Assembly: GCA_003139735.1 (NCBI GenBank)
Contig: PLGA01000635.1
Location: forward strand, 5,302 to 21,807
Reading direction: 5' to 3'
From: Bryobacterales bacterium
GTDB lineage: Bacteria > Acidobacteriota > Terriglobia > Bryobacterales > Bryobacteraceae
Length of the DNA stretch: 16,506 nt
The notes under the pieces are model-generated. The model was not told where the DNA came from. It saw only the letters and a program-made list of their open reading frames with translations, and searched no databases. A program made the position numbers and the translations under genes. Of this stretch, positions 1 through 8,471 are shown in pieces; position 1 is the stretch's first letter, and each line of letters opens with the position of its first letter.

Positions 1-468
1 ATTCCGGAAGCCGACGCGCCGTCCATACGCGCGGACATGCGGGCCTGGATCGCTCTGGCCGAATTTCCGTCGGCGCGTTTCACCGGGACCGTGGTGCGGA
101 CAGCCAACGCGATAGACCAGAATACGCGCACCCTCCTCACTGAAGTGGATGTCCCGAACCCGGATGGGCGCCTCTTGCCGGGCGCATATGCCCAAGTGCA
201 CTTTGACGTGCCGGTGAATGGCAGCCGGCTCTCCGTGCCATCGAGCGCCATGCTCTTCCGATCCGAAGGGCCGGCGGTGGCTGTCGTGAGGCCCGGCGAT
301 CGCATCGAATTGCGGCCCATCGCGATTGGGCGCGATTTCGGTACGAGTCTGGAAATCCTCGGAGGCATTCGGGCGGGCGATAGGGTGGTGCAGAATCCTC
401 CCGACTCGCTGGAGAACGGCCAGAGCGTCCACGTTGCTGCGGATGGGTCGGAACGGAGACCCTTATGA
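1..468 (+). CDS. RND-type efflux periplasmic adaptor (membrane fusion protein), C-terminal part
   Basis: This is the 3' end of a gene that begins left of the window; the open frame runs from base 1 to the TGA at 466-468, about 155 residues. Adaptors of the HlyD/AcrA family link an inner-membrane RND pump to an outer-membrane channel. The visible part matches the end of the beta-barrel and the membrane-proximal domain: a TGTVVRTANAIDQNTRT stretch, then LTEVDVPNPDGRLLPGAYAQV (read as two overlapping short motifs), then SVPSSAML, and a GIRAGDRVV segment near the end, all typical of RND adaptors. The lipoyl and hairpin domains lie outside. The stop overlaps the start of the NodT gene (ATGA), so the two are co-translated. 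Because the channel gene follows directly, the RND pump gene is probably upstream of the window. Substrate cannot be told. Confidence 0.9.
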   Translation: MPEADAPSIRADMRAWIALAEFPSARFTGTVVRTANAIDQNTRTLLTEVDVPNPDGRLLPGAYAQVHFDVPVNGSRLSVPSSAMLFRSEGPAVAVVRPGDRIELRPIAIGRDFGTSLEILGGIRAGDRVVQNPPDSLENGQSVHVAADGSERRPL

Positions 469-1934
469 GACGCGCGCGTATCACGGTTTTGACCGGGTTG
501 GCGGCCCTGTTGGCAGCGTGCGCTCCGGTTGGGCCGGCCTACCACACGCCCCCGGTCCCGCAACCGGCGGCCTGGCATACGGAAGGTCCCTGGCGGCAGG
601 GAGATCCAAGAGATCAGATCCCCAAGGGCGCGTGGTGGGAGATCTTCCGGGACACGGAACTGAATCGCCTGGAAACCGCGGTACTGGCAGCGAATCAGGA
701 CTTGGTCTCGGCGGGCGCGCGGGTGGAGCAGGCGCGCGCGCTGGCCTCGGTTGCCATGAGCAACTTCTACCCGCAAGTTGGCGTGTCGCCGTCGTTCCAG
801 CGGTTTCGGCTCTCGGCCAACCGCCCGTCTCTGGGCGGGGTGGTGGACGGGCCGGTTACGCAAAGCGCCTGGAGCTTGCCGTTCGTGCTGAGCTACGAGC
901 CGGATCTTTTCGGAAAGACCAGGCGCAGTGTGGAAGCCGCCAATGCGTCCTACCAGGCCGCCGGCGCGGACTTCGAGAACGTGAAGCTGGTGCTGGCCGC
1001 GGAGGCGGCCGCTGACTACTTCACGCTCTCGGAGGTGGATGCGGAAATCCGCATTTTGGACGACACGGTCGCGTCGATGGAGAAGGCTACGGCGCTGGTC
1101 CAGAACCGTCACGACGGGGGAGTCGCTTCCGGTCTCGACCTGGCGCAGGAACAGGCGTTGCTGGAGTCCACCCGCACGCAAGCGGCTCTGGAGCGCCGCC
1201 TGCGCGCCAACTACGAGCATGCGCTCGCCGTGCTATGCGGCGCCCCGGCCCAGGATTTTCGGGTGGAGTCCAGCTCGCTGGCGAAGGATCTTCCGGCGAT
1301 ACCGGACGGCGTGCCGTCGGACCTGCTGGAACGCCGCCCGGACATTGCGATGCAAGAGCGCCTGATGGCCGCGGCCAATGCCCAGGTCGGCGTGGCCACG
1401 TCAGCTTACTACCCGAGCTTGCAACTGGCGGCCAGCGCGGGCATCGAGAGCACCGGCATTGGGAACCTCATCTCGCTGCCTAGTTCGCTGTGGGCGGTTG
1501 GCGCGACGCTGGCGCAGCCACTTATTTCCGGCGGCCGTATCCGCGCCGGTGTGGATTTCGCGAAAGCGGGATACCAGGACTCGGTGGCGCAATACCGCCA
1601 AACCGTGCTGGTGGCGTTTCAGGAAGTCGAGGATGCGCTGGCCGGCCTCGAAGTGTTCGCTAGTGGGGCGAAGTCCCAGGACGCCGCCGTGACGGACTCA
1701 CAACTTGCGCTGAATATGGCGCTTAATCGTTATACCGGCGGGCTGGTCACTTATCTGGACGTAGTCACGGCTCAGCAGAGCTTGCTTTCCAACCAGCGTG
1801 AGGCCGCTCAGATTCAAGGCAGCCGGTTGGTGGCGTCGGTGATGTTAGTGAAAGGGCTCGGCGGGGGATGGGACGCCCGCAGCCTTGCCGGTATGCCTCT
1901 CAAGCCCAGCCTTAAGACGGCGATCCAGCCGTAA
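465..1934 (+). CDS. NodT-family outer-membrane efflux lipoprotein (OMF)
   Basis: The 489-residue product is the outer-membrane channel of a tripartite efflux pump. The N-terminus is a lipoprotein signal: positive MRRAR, a hydrophobic stretch, and a lipobox LAAC with the acylated Cys at residue 19. After it comes the NodT-typical VGPAYHTPPVP. Two OEP repeats follow (about residues 60-245 and 270-460), each rich in long amphipathic helices; PQVGVSPSF and YYPSLQLAASAG mark the membrane strands, and LLERRPDIAMQE is a family signature. Length is normal for the family. The ATG at 465 overlaps the adaptor stop by 4 bases and has a GGAG at 455-458, 6 bases upstream, so this start is secure. It works with the adjacent adaptor and an RND pump not seen here. 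Exported substrate unknown. Confidence 0.95.
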   Translation: MRRARITVLTGLAALLAACAPVGPAYHTPPVPQPAAWHTEGPWRQGDPRDQIPKGAWWEIFRDTELNRLETAVLAANQDLVSAGARVEQARALASVAMSNFYPQVGVSPSFQRFRLSANRPSLGGVVDGPVTQSAWSLPFVLSYEPDLFGKTRRSVEAANASYQAAGADFENVKLVLAAEAAADYFTLSEVDAEIRILDDTVASMEKATALVQNRHDGGVASGLDLAQEQALLESTRTQAALERRLRANYEHALAVLCGAPAQDFRVESSSLAKDLPAIPDGVPSDLLERRPDIAMQERLMAAANAQVGVATSAYYPSLQLAASAGIESTGIGNLISLPSSLWAVGATLAQPLISGGRIRAGVDFAKAGYQDSVAQYRQTVLVAFQEVEDALAGLEVFASGAKSQDAAVTDSQLALNMALNRYTGGLVTYLDVVTAQQSLLSNQREAAQIQGSRLVASVMLVKGLGGGWDARSLAGMPLKPSLKTAIQP

Positions 1935-1945
1935 CTCGCGGCAAC

Positions 1946-1959
1946 TCGCGAATTCGCGA
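1946..1959. repeat. 14-bp perfect palindrome between the efflux operon and the reductase gene
   Basis: TCGCGAATTCGCGA is a perfect palindrome starting 12 bases after the NodT stop. It is preceded by two copies of AACTCGCG at 1933-1940 and 1943-1950, 10 bases apart. No T-run follows, so it does not look like an intrinsic terminator. A regulator-binding site is possible but nothing proves it. The rest of the 127-base gap before the reductase holds no gene and no convincing promoter. Confidence 0.35.
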
Positions 1960-2061
1960 TCCCGCTCCCCGGCCCGTTTCGCAGTGGCTCTCCACCCCGC
2001 CAGATAAGTCGATTCCATGCAATATTTGGCGGATGGCCCATGAGATGCAATCCCTGCAAGT

Positions 2062-3054
2062 ATGAGATACACACCTATTGGACAATCTGGAATTACGGCT
2101 TCCGTCGTGGCGCATGGCGCTTGGGCCATCGGCGGATGGATGTGGGGAGGGACCGACGTTCAGAAGTCGGTCCGCTCGATTCACACTTCGCTCGATGCCG
2201 GCGTAAACTTCATCGACACCGCGCCGGCCTATGGGCTCGGTCTCTCCGAACGCATCGTGGGTGAAGCCGTTCGCGGGCGCCGCGACAAGGTCATTCTCGC
2301 CACCAAGTGCGGCTTGGTCTGGCACACCGGCAAAGGCACGTTCTTCGTCGATCAGAACGGCGCGCGCATTCACCGTTACCTCGGCGCGGACTCCATTCGA
2401 TATGAAGTCGAACAAAGCTTGCGGCGTCTCGAAACCGACTACATCGATCTCTACCAGACGCACTGGCAGGATTCCACCACGCCAATCGAAGAGACGATGG
2501 GCACGCTGCTCGACTTGAAGAAGCAGGGCAAGATTCGCGCCATCGGAGTCTCCAACTGCACCGTCGCTCAGGTGCGGCAATACCGGTCCGTGGGGCCGGT
2601 GGATGCTGCGCAGGAACAGTACAGCATGCTCCATCGCGGCTTGGAGCGCGAGTACCTGCCTTATTGCGCGCAAAACCATATGGCGGTGCTGGCCTACTCG
2701 CCGCTCGCGAATGGGCTGTTGACTGGTAAGGTCGATCCAGACCGCGTTTTCCCGGAAGACGATTTGCGCAGCCACAGCCCGTTGTTCAGCCGCGCGTCCC
2801 GGATTCGAGTCAGGGAAATGCTCGACCGGATGCGGCCCGTGGCCGGGAAGTATGGCTTGACGGACGGCCAGTTGGTGATTGCCTGGACACTCGCGCAGCT
2901 CGGCATCACGCACGCGCTGGTGGGCGCGCGGGACGAGAGCCAGGCCAGCGAGAACGCCGCGGCAGGCGGTTTGCTGCTGGCGGCCGCCGATGTCCGGCAA
3001 GTTGACGAATTGGCGCGGGCCGGCGCCTTGGTGGGGCCTAAAATAGGCAGGTAA
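2062..3054 (+). CDS. Aldo/keto reductase (IolS/AKR11-like)
   Basis: The 330-residue product is a cytoplasmic NAD(P)H-dependent oxidoreductase of the aldo/keto reductase TIM-barrel superfamily; these reduce aldehydes or ketones, often sugars. The catalytic tetrad is visible: Asp52 in NFIDTAPAYG, Tyr57 in the same motif, Lys82 in LATKCG and His134 in YQTHWQD. GKIRAIGVSN (156-165) is the second family signature, and GARDESQASENAAA near the end fits the cofactor phosphate-binding region. Overall sequence style recalls Bacillus IolS. The ATG at 2062 gives the standard N-terminus (RYTPIGQSGI); no good ribosome-binding site is seen in front of it. The gene stands alone, 127 bases after the efflux operon and convergent with the DUF2126 gene. 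Substrate unknown; no evident link to either neighbour. Confidence 0.93.
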   Translation: MRYTPIGQSGITASVVAHGAWAIGGWMWGGTDVQKSVRSIHTSLDAGVNFIDTAPAYGLGLSERIVGEAVRGRRDKVILATKCGLVWHTGKGTFFVDQNGARIHRYLGADSIRYEVEQSLRRLETDYIDLYQTHWQDSTTPIEETMGTLLDLKKQGKIRAIGVSNCTVAQVRQYRSVGPVDAAQEQYSMLHRGLEREYLPYCAQNHMAVLAYSPLANGLLTGKVDPDRVFPEDDLRSHSPLFSRASRIRVREMLDRMRPVAGKYGLTDGQLVIAWTLAQLGITHALVGARDESQASENAAAGGLLLAAADVRQVDELARAGALVGPKIGR

Positions 3055-3220
3055 GGACCGCCGGCGACGCGCCTCAGCGACCTTCCGGCCTGGCTGCCAG
3101 ATGAATGGAAGCGCGCTCAGGCCGCACGGCCGAACAGGCCGAACCCGGCGTAGCCCGCTGCCGAAGACCTGCGGCGAATCGCCCACTGCGGGAACGACAA
3201 GGCGACGCCTGCGCGGATCT
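3055..3220. other. Convergent gap between the reductase gene and cassette A
   Basis: This is 166 bases between two genes facing each other. It contains short GGCCG repeats around 3118-3145 but no hairpin followed by a T-run that I would call a terminator. Small open frames crossing it extend into the antisense strand of the DUF2126 gene and show no family resemblance. Confidence 0.5.
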
Positions 3221-6200
3221 TCACCGGGTACGTCGCAAATCCAGCGTAAACGGAAATTCGGGATTGTCCTCCTTCGGTGGCACAACCATCATGCCCGCAG
3301 TGTGACCGGTATCCTGAAACCGGGCCAGACGACGGCTCTCCGCCTCTTGTGCGTTGACAGGGAACTGTTTGTTGGCTCGTCCGCCGGGATGCGTGACATG
3401 ATACGTGCAGCCGCCGATGGCGCGGCCGGACCAGGTGTCGACGATATCGAACACCAGGGGGGTATGTATCGGGATGTTTGGGTGCAGGCAGGATGGCGGC
3501 TGCCAGGCGCGATAACGCACCCCAGCCACAAATTCGCCGCTTTCTCCCGTGGGATTGAGCGGCACGCGGCGGCCGTTGCACGCCACCACAAAGCGCTGTT
3601 CCGTCATTCCGCTCACTTTCACCTGGAGCCGCTCCAGCGATGAATCCACGTTGCGGACAGTCGCGCTCCCGGAGACCTCTTCACCGAGCACGTGCCACGG
3701 CTCCAGTGCGTGCCGCAATTCCAGCCGCACACCCTGCCGGGTTACCGAACCGATCTGCGGAAAGCGAAACTCGAAGTGCGGGGCAAACCACTCTACCTGG
3801 AACTCGAACCCCGCCTCACGAAGATCCGCCATCACGTTCTCCCAGTCCACTTGAACAAAGTGCGGCAGCATGAAGCGGTCGTGCAGCGCGGTCCCCCACC
3901 AAACGAGTTCCCGGCGGTACGGAGTTTCCCAGAAGTGTGCCGTCAGCGCCCGCACCAGCAATTGTTGCGTGAGGCTCATCTGCGCGTGCGGGGGCATCTC
4001 AAAAGCGCGCAACTCCACCAGTCCGAGCCGTGATCCGGAGGAGTCTGGCGAGTAGAGTTTGTCGATGCAGAACTCGGCGCGGTGCGTGTTCCCTGTCAGA
4101 TCGGTGAGAAGATGACGAAACACGCGATCGGCCAGCCACAGCGGACCTCCAGGAGAATCCTTGTCGGGGATCTGGTCGAAGGCGATTTCCAGCTCGTAGA
4201 TGGCATCCGTGCGCGCCTCGTCCACGCGCGGATGTTGACTGGTGGGACCGATGAACAATCCCGAGAGCAGATAGGACAGGGACGGGTGATTGTGCCAGTA
4301 TCCGATCAAGCTTCGCAACAGATCGGGACGCCGCAGGAACGGACTGTCTTCCGGAGTCGGTCCGCCCATCACCACATGGTTTCCGCCGCCGGTCCCGGAG
4401 TGTTGTCCATCCAACATGAATTTCTCGGTGCCCAAACGGCTTTGGCGCGCCAGTTCGTAGAGCGTCGTGGTGTTGGTCCTAAGCTCGTCCCAGGATGCCG
4501 CCGGATGAATGTTGACTTCGATCACTCCGGGATCCGGAGTCACCTTCAAGACGTTGATGCGGACGTCGTTGGGAGGGGTATACCCTTCCAGAAGAACCGG
4601 CATCTTAAGGTAGGCGGCCGTATCTTCGAGGGCGGCCACCAGATCCAGATAATCACGGATGTTCTCGACCGGCGGCATGAAGACGAACAGCTTGCCCTGT
4701 CGGGATTCCACGCAGATGGCGGGACGGGTAATCCACTCCGCCGATCGGCCCTTCTCCGGAGGTTCGGTGTGGGCGGCAGGAGGCGCGTCCGCAGCATAGG
4801 GCGCGTCGAACAGGTATCTCTTGCGCTCCGGCCTGGACGGAAGGCGGGTACGCTTCGCAAAGGGATCCGGTTCGTAGGAATAGAGAACATCTTCCGGTTT
4901 GGTCCAGGGAAGAGATTCCAGCGGCAATCGGTAACCCATCGAGGAATCGCCCGGAACCAGAAACATCTGCTTCGAGGCGAGAAACCAAGGCTGACTGGTC
5001 CAGCCCGGCTCCCCCGAACGGGTCGTGATTGGCCGCAACGGAAGGACGTATCCTATCGGCTGTCCCAGGCCGTGTTCGAAAACCTGCGCCAGGCGGCCGC
5101 GCTCGAGCGGGTCTTCGATCTTGGGGTCCAGCGGATCGACGTTGACCGGCAGCTTGCGTTCCTTCCAAAGGTAATAGAAGACATCTTCGTACGCGGCAAT
5201 GATGAATGCGGGGTCTACCTGGAGACGGTGGGTGAGTGCATCCATAAACCGGCGTGCATGCTCCGCCGTGTAGCCGTAGTTTTTTCCGTCCGCTGCGATG
5301 AGGCTCGCATCCTCCCAAATGGGGACTTTGTCCTTGCGCCAGTAGCAACCGAATGCCCAGCGCGGCAGGGGCTCGCCGGGATACCACTTGCCCTGGCCGA
5401 AATGCAGCAAGCCCTGGGGCGCGAAGTGTTGGCGCAGCCTGCCCAGCAGTTCCACAGCGCGTTGGCGCTTTACCGGCCCCAGCGCGGCGGTAGTCCATTC
5501 GGGCCCATCGACGTCGTCGAGAGAAACGAAAGTCGGTTCGCCGCCCATGGTGAGGCGCACGTCCCCGGAACGCAGATCGGCATCCACCTGGTGACCGAGT
5601 TTTTCGATTGCCTGCCACTGTTGCTGGGTGTATGGCTTGGTGACGCGCGGCGATTCGCAAATTCGCTGCACTGTCATTTCGTGCCGGAATTCCGTGTTGC
5701 ATGGTTGGAGCAGACCGGTGATCGGCGCCGCGCTGCTGGCGTCCGGAGTGCATGCCAGCGGGATGTGCCCCTCGCCCGCGAGCAGGCCGGACGTGGGATC
5801 GAACCCCACCCAGCCGGCGCCCGGAAGATAGGCTTCGGCCCACGCGTGCAAGTCCGTGAAATCGGCGGTGGGCCCGGACGGTCCTTCCAACGGCTTGACA
5901 TCGGCGACAAGCTGAATCAGATAACCGGACACAAAGCGCGCCGCCAGCCCGAGGCGGCGCATGGCCTGGACCAGCAGCCATGCTGAATCGCGGCAGGAAC
6001 CGGTGCGCAGCGTGAGGGTCTCCTCGGACGTCTGCACCCCAGGCTCCATGCGGATGACGTAGCCGATCTCGCTCTGCACCATTTGATTCAGGGCGACCAG
6101 AAAATCCATGGTGCGCTGGGGCTCGCGCGGCACTTTGGCGAGAAAAGCAGAGAGCCGCGGGCTATCCACCTCGGTTTCGAGAAATGGGCGCAACTCGCGG

Positions 6201-6532
6201 GCGGCTGAGGCGTCGTAGCAAAAGGGATATTGTTCCGCGTGCGGCTCCAGGAAGAAGTCGAACGGATTGTATACCGCCATTTCGGCAACCAGATCGACTT
6301 CAACAGATAGCTCCGTGGTTGGTTCCGGGAAGACCAGGCGCGCCAGATAGTTGCCCTGCGGGTCCTGCTGCCAGTTAATGAACTGGTTCTTGGGAAGAAC
6401 TCTGAGCGAATAGGACAGGATCGGCGTGCGGCAGTGCGGGGCGGGGCGCAGCCTGATCACTTGAGGACCGAGCGACACCCGCCGGTCGTACCGGTACACG
6501 GTTTGATGATGAAGCGCAACCTGAATGGCCAT
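3221..6532 (-). CDS. Transglutaminase-DUF2126 fusion; predicted permuted glutamine-synthetase-type amidoligase
   Basis: The product is 1103 residues. Residues 1-90 form the bacterial transglutaminase N-terminal domain (VALHHQTVYRYDRRVSLGPQ). The transglutaminase core covers about 140-260, with an intact triad: Cys180 (RTGSCRDSAW), His229 (DLHAWAEAYL) and Asp245 (GFDPTSG). DUF2126 (COG4196 type) follows from about 320 to the end: LTMGGEPTFV (327-336), GKWYPGEPLPRW (381-392), DPGVIEVNIHPA (667-678) and DGQHSGTGGGNHVVMGG (708-724). The last two resemble the carboxylate/ATP loops of glutamine-synthetase-fold ligases, in line with published prediction of a permuted ligase. Activity is unproven. 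The ATG at 6532 lies 16 bases after the stop of the preceding transglutaminase gene and gives the family's usual beginning. An in-frame ATG at 6601 would add 23 Ser/Arg-rich residues overlapping that gene and is unlikely. No clear ribosome-binding site is present, so coupling is inferred. Confidence 0.93.
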   Translation of the reverse strand: MAIQVALHHQTVYRYDRRVSLGPQVIRLRPAPHCRTPILSYSLRVLPKNQFINWQQDPQGNYLARLVFPEPTTELSVEVDLVAEMAVYNPFDFFLEPHAEQYPFCYDASAARELRPFLETEVDSPRLSAFLAKVPREPQRTMDFLVALNQMVQSEIGYVIRMEPGVQTSEETLTLRTGSCRDSAWLLVQAMRRLGLAARFVSGYLIQLVADVKPLEGPSGPTADFTDLHAWAEAYLPGAGWVGFDPTSGLLAGEGHIPLACTPDASSAAPITGLLQPCNTEFRHEMTVQRICESPRVTKPYTQQQWQAIEKLGHQVDADLRSGDVRLTMGGEPTFVSLDDVDGPEWTTAALGPVKRQRAVELLGRLRQHFAPQGLLHFGQGKWYPGEPLPRWAFGCYWRKDKVPIWEDASLIAADGKNYGYTAEHARRFMDALTHRLQVDPAFIIAAYEDVFYYLWKERKLPVNVDPLDPKIEDPLERGRLAQVFEHGLGQPIGYVLPLRPITTRSGEPGWTSQPWFLASKQMFLVPGDSSMGYRLPLESLPWTKPEDVLYSYEPDPFAKRTRLPSRPERKRYLFDAPYAADAPPAAHTEPPEKGRSAEWITRPAICVESRQGKLFVFMPPVENIRDYLDLVAALEDTAAYLKMPVLLEGYTPPNDVRINVLKVTPDPGVIEVNIHPAASWDELRTNTTTLYELARQSRLGTEKFMLDGQHSGTGGGNHVVMGGPTPEDSPFLRRPDLLRSLIGYWHNHPSLSYLLSGLFIGPTSQHPRVDEARTDAIYELEIAFDQIPDKDSPGGPLWLADRVFRHLLTDLTGNTHRAEFCIDKLYSPDSSGSRLGLVELRAFEMPPHAQMSLTQQLLVRALTAHFWETPYRRELVWWGTALHDRFMLPHFVQVDWENVMADLREAGFEFQVEWFAPHFEFRFPQIGSVTRQGVRLELRHALEPWHVLGEEVSGSATVRNVDSSLERLQVKVSGMTEQRFVVACNGRRVPLNPTGESGEFVAGVRYRAWQPPSCLHPNIPIHTPLVFDIVDTWSGRAIGGCTYHVTHPGGRANKQFPVNAQEAESRRLARFQDTGHTAGMMVVPPKEDNPEFPFTLDLRRTR

Positions 6533-6548
6533 GGCTAGTTCGAGGCAG

Positions 6549-7520
6549 CTACTGTTGCTGGAGTTGCTGCTGCGCCTCCAACTTCTCGGCTTGCTGGTCA
6601 TTCATCAGAAAACGGGACCACTCCTCGTCCGACGCAAACTCCTTGTCGGGAGGCAGCAGGGCATTGGACGGAGTCACGCGGACGCGCACCTGCAGTTCTG
6701 TTTCCGCCGATCCTCTCATGGCGCCTACAGTTGGGGACACGTCCGCATAGTCGCGCCCGATCGCAGTTCGTATGTGTCTTCCTCCCACAATTAGGCTATT
6801 CGTCGGGTCAAAGCCAACCCAACCAATACGCGGCAGAAGTGCCTCCACCCATGCATGAGTAGCTCCCTCATCGGAGCGATCGGAATCCCCGGGATCGCGA
6901 TGAAGGTAGCCGCTCACATACCGGCACGGAATTCGCAGGTTTCGCACGATGGCAATCATGGTGTGCGCAAAATCCTGACAAACGCCCTGGCGCGATCGGA
7001 TGGCTTCCTCCACGGGAGAATTGACCCCTGTGCTGCGCTTTACGTAAGAAAAATACTGGTTGATCCTGGAGTTCAGGGTGGTCAGCAGTTCCAAAGGTTC
7101 CCGCCTGCCGCGTTCCACTACTTCCAGAGCTTTTGCGAGCTCTTCGACCTCAGGAGAGGTACAGGCGAAACGGCTCGGCATCAGCATATCCCAGTAATCC
7201 TCCCGGTCGATCATGGCATCGAGTTCGTCCCATGCGCCGGGGCCCAACGACTGCGGCAGCGGCGAGGGGTTTTCCACCTCCACCAAAGCGTCAGCGATAA
7301 TCGTCAATTGCTGGTGATGCCCGGGAACGTCGAAATGATGAACCAGATTGCCGAGGTGATCCTTGTAGGAGAAAACCCGGGCCTGGGGACTTATGGACAA
7401 TTGAAAACTGAAGCAGCGTTGAGTGTTCTCGCTCCGCGGCTGCATGCGCAATTCCATGGCGCTCTGCCAAACGGGAAGGCTGTATCGAAAACGAGTGAAA
7501 TGCCGCACCGCGTAGAACAT
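6549..7520 (-). CDS. Transglutaminase-like cysteine protease family protein, cassette A
   Basis: The 323-residue product has the bacterial transglutaminase N-terminal domain (VRHFTRFRYSLPVWQSAMELRM, read as one N-terminal block, residues 5-26) and a transglutaminase core at about 145-250. The triad is intact: Cys181 (QGVCQDFAHT), His222 (THAWVEALLP) and Asp238 (GFDPTNS). Members of this family usually hydrolyse or transfer peptide or isopeptide bonds; the substrate here is unknown. The C-terminus is a charged, Gln-rich tail (EKLEAQQQLQQQ). The ATG at 7520 was chosen because a GGAGG (plus-strand 7525-7529) lies 4 bases upstream and it forms a TGATG overlap with the alpha-E stop; the longer open frame starting at 7592 is a shadow of that upstream gene. 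Third gene of cassette A. Confidence 0.93.
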   Translation of the reverse strand: MFYAVRHFTRFRYSLPVWQSAMELRMQPRSENTQRCFSFQLSISPQARVFSYKDHLGNLVHHFDVPGHHQQLTIIADALVEVENPSPLPQSLGPGAWDELDAMIDREDYWDMLMPSRFACTSPEVEELAKALEVVERGRREPLELLTTLNSRINQYFSYVKRSTGVNSPVEEAIRSRQGVCQDFAHTMIAIVRNLRIPCRYVSGYLHRDPGDSDRSDEGATHAWVEALLPRIGWVGFDPTNSLIVGGRHIRTAIGRDYADVSPTVGAMRGSAETELQVRVRVTPSNALLPPDKEFASDEEWSRFLMNDQQAEKLEAQQQLQQQ

Positions 7521-8455
7521 CAAGCCTCCAGGGCCGATTGGATCGGGTAATCGATATAGACCATGTGAACCGCCGCATGCAGGCTCTCGCACTGCTCAAT
7601 GACATCGTTGAGGCAACGGTGCACCCCGCCGATCATGATTTCCGCAATCTGGGCATACGCCAGAGAAGCGCGCAGCCGTCCGGCAATTCGCTCAATCCGG
7701 ACGCTGGCCTTGGTGAAAGACGTCTGGGAGATCGCGGCAATCGCCGCGCTCATCCGCTCCACTGCGTAGCAAACGGAATACGGGAATTCCGGATTCAGCA
7801 GCAGAAATTCGGCCACCGAATCCGGTCTTAGCTCGGCGGTATATACCTTGCAGTACGATTCAAAAGCCGCGCAACTCGCCAGCAATCCCACCCAATCCAA
7901 GGTATCCGCTTCCCCAGCCCTGGAGAAATAGGCATCCAGCAGGACCGGCAATGCGCAGGAACGTTCCATGTACTTACCCAGTTGAATGAATTGCCACCCC
8001 TCGCCATGGTTCATGGTGGCGTCTGTTATACCGTGAAACTGGTAGGAGCCTTCCCGAACGGCGACGACCAGTCGCATCGGGTCGGTGTCCGCCTCCAGGT
8101 TGGCGCTTGCCTTTGTAACCTTGTGATACAAACTGTTCAAGCCTTCCCACATCTCCGAACTGATCTGCTCGCGAACCTGGCCCGCATTCTCGCGGCTTAC
8201 CGCGATACAGAATGCGATGGACGATTCGAAGCCTGCGTCGCTGGTCAGCTTGACCATGGCGCTCTGCGGGTCGATGCCGCCGGCAGCCGGCGCGATACCA
8301 AGTGACGCCATGATGCGCTGCCATCTCTCTTCGGTGGAGAGCTTCGAAGGATTCAGCATGAGGTTGTGATTGGCTTCCAGCACGCGCGCGCAGTGGTTGG
8401 CACGCTCGAAATAGCGGCTCATCCAATAGAGACTATCGGCTACGCGGGAAAGCAT
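7520..8455 (-). CDS. Alpha-E domain protein (stand-alone), cassette A
   Basis: The 311-residue product matches the alpha-E family (former DUF403), an all-helical domain found next to circularly permuted ATP-grasp proteins. The N-terminal signature is MLSRVADSLYWMSRYFERA; a second conserved stretch is EGWQFIQLGKYMERS in the middle. No signal peptide or membrane helix is visible, so it should be cytoplasmic. The role of alpha-E is not established; its constant pairing or fusion with the ATP-grasp protein suggests a partner subunit. The ATG at 8455 is supported by AAGGTGG (plus-strand 8460-8466) 4 bases upstream. It starts 16 bases after the ATP-grasp stop, and its own stop overlaps the next start (TGATG), so the cassette is a single transcript. 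Confidence 0.93.
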   Translation of the reverse strand: MLSRVADSLYWMSRYFERANHCARVLEANHNLMLNPSKLSTEERWQRIMASLGIAPAAGGIDPQSAMVKLTSDAGFESSIAFCIAVSRENAGQVREQISSEMWEGLNSLYHKVTKASANLEADTDPMRLVVAVREGSYQFHGITDATMNHGEGWQFIQLGKYMERSCALPVLLDAYFSRAGEADTLDWVGLLASCAAFESYCKVYTAELRPDSVAEFLLLNPEFPYSVCYAVERMSAAIAAISQTSFTKASVRIERIAGRLRASLAYAQIAEIMIGGVHRCLNDVIEQCESLHAAVHMVYIDYPIQSALEA

Positions 8456-8471
8456 GGAACCACCTTGATGT

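Noticed and set aside
3055..3220. A small gene in the convergent gap
   Set aside because: Candidate frames run into the antisense strand of the DUF2126 gene and have no ribosome-binding site or family resemblance.
1912..3285. A 457-codon minus-strand open frame opposite the aldo/keto reductase
   Set aside because: The plus-strand product has a complete catalytic tetrad and family signatures; the antisense product has Arg/Pro-rich, low-information sequence.
4082..5986. A 634-codon open frame antisense to the DUF2126 fusion gene
   Set aside because: It lies wholly inside a gene with strong family motifs, has no recognisable domain, and long antisense frames are expected in GC-rich coding DNA.
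6533..6601. An upstream ATG (6601) for the DUF2126 fusion gene
   Set aside because: The 23 extra residues are a Ser/Arg-rich shadow of the Gln-rich tail of the preceding transglutaminase; family proteins begin at the MAIQVALHH site.
7521..7592. An upstream start (7592) for the cassette A transglutaminase
   Set aside because: The extra 24 residues overlap the alpha-E gene, while the ATG at 7520 has a GGAGG 4 bases upstream and the normal family N-terminus.
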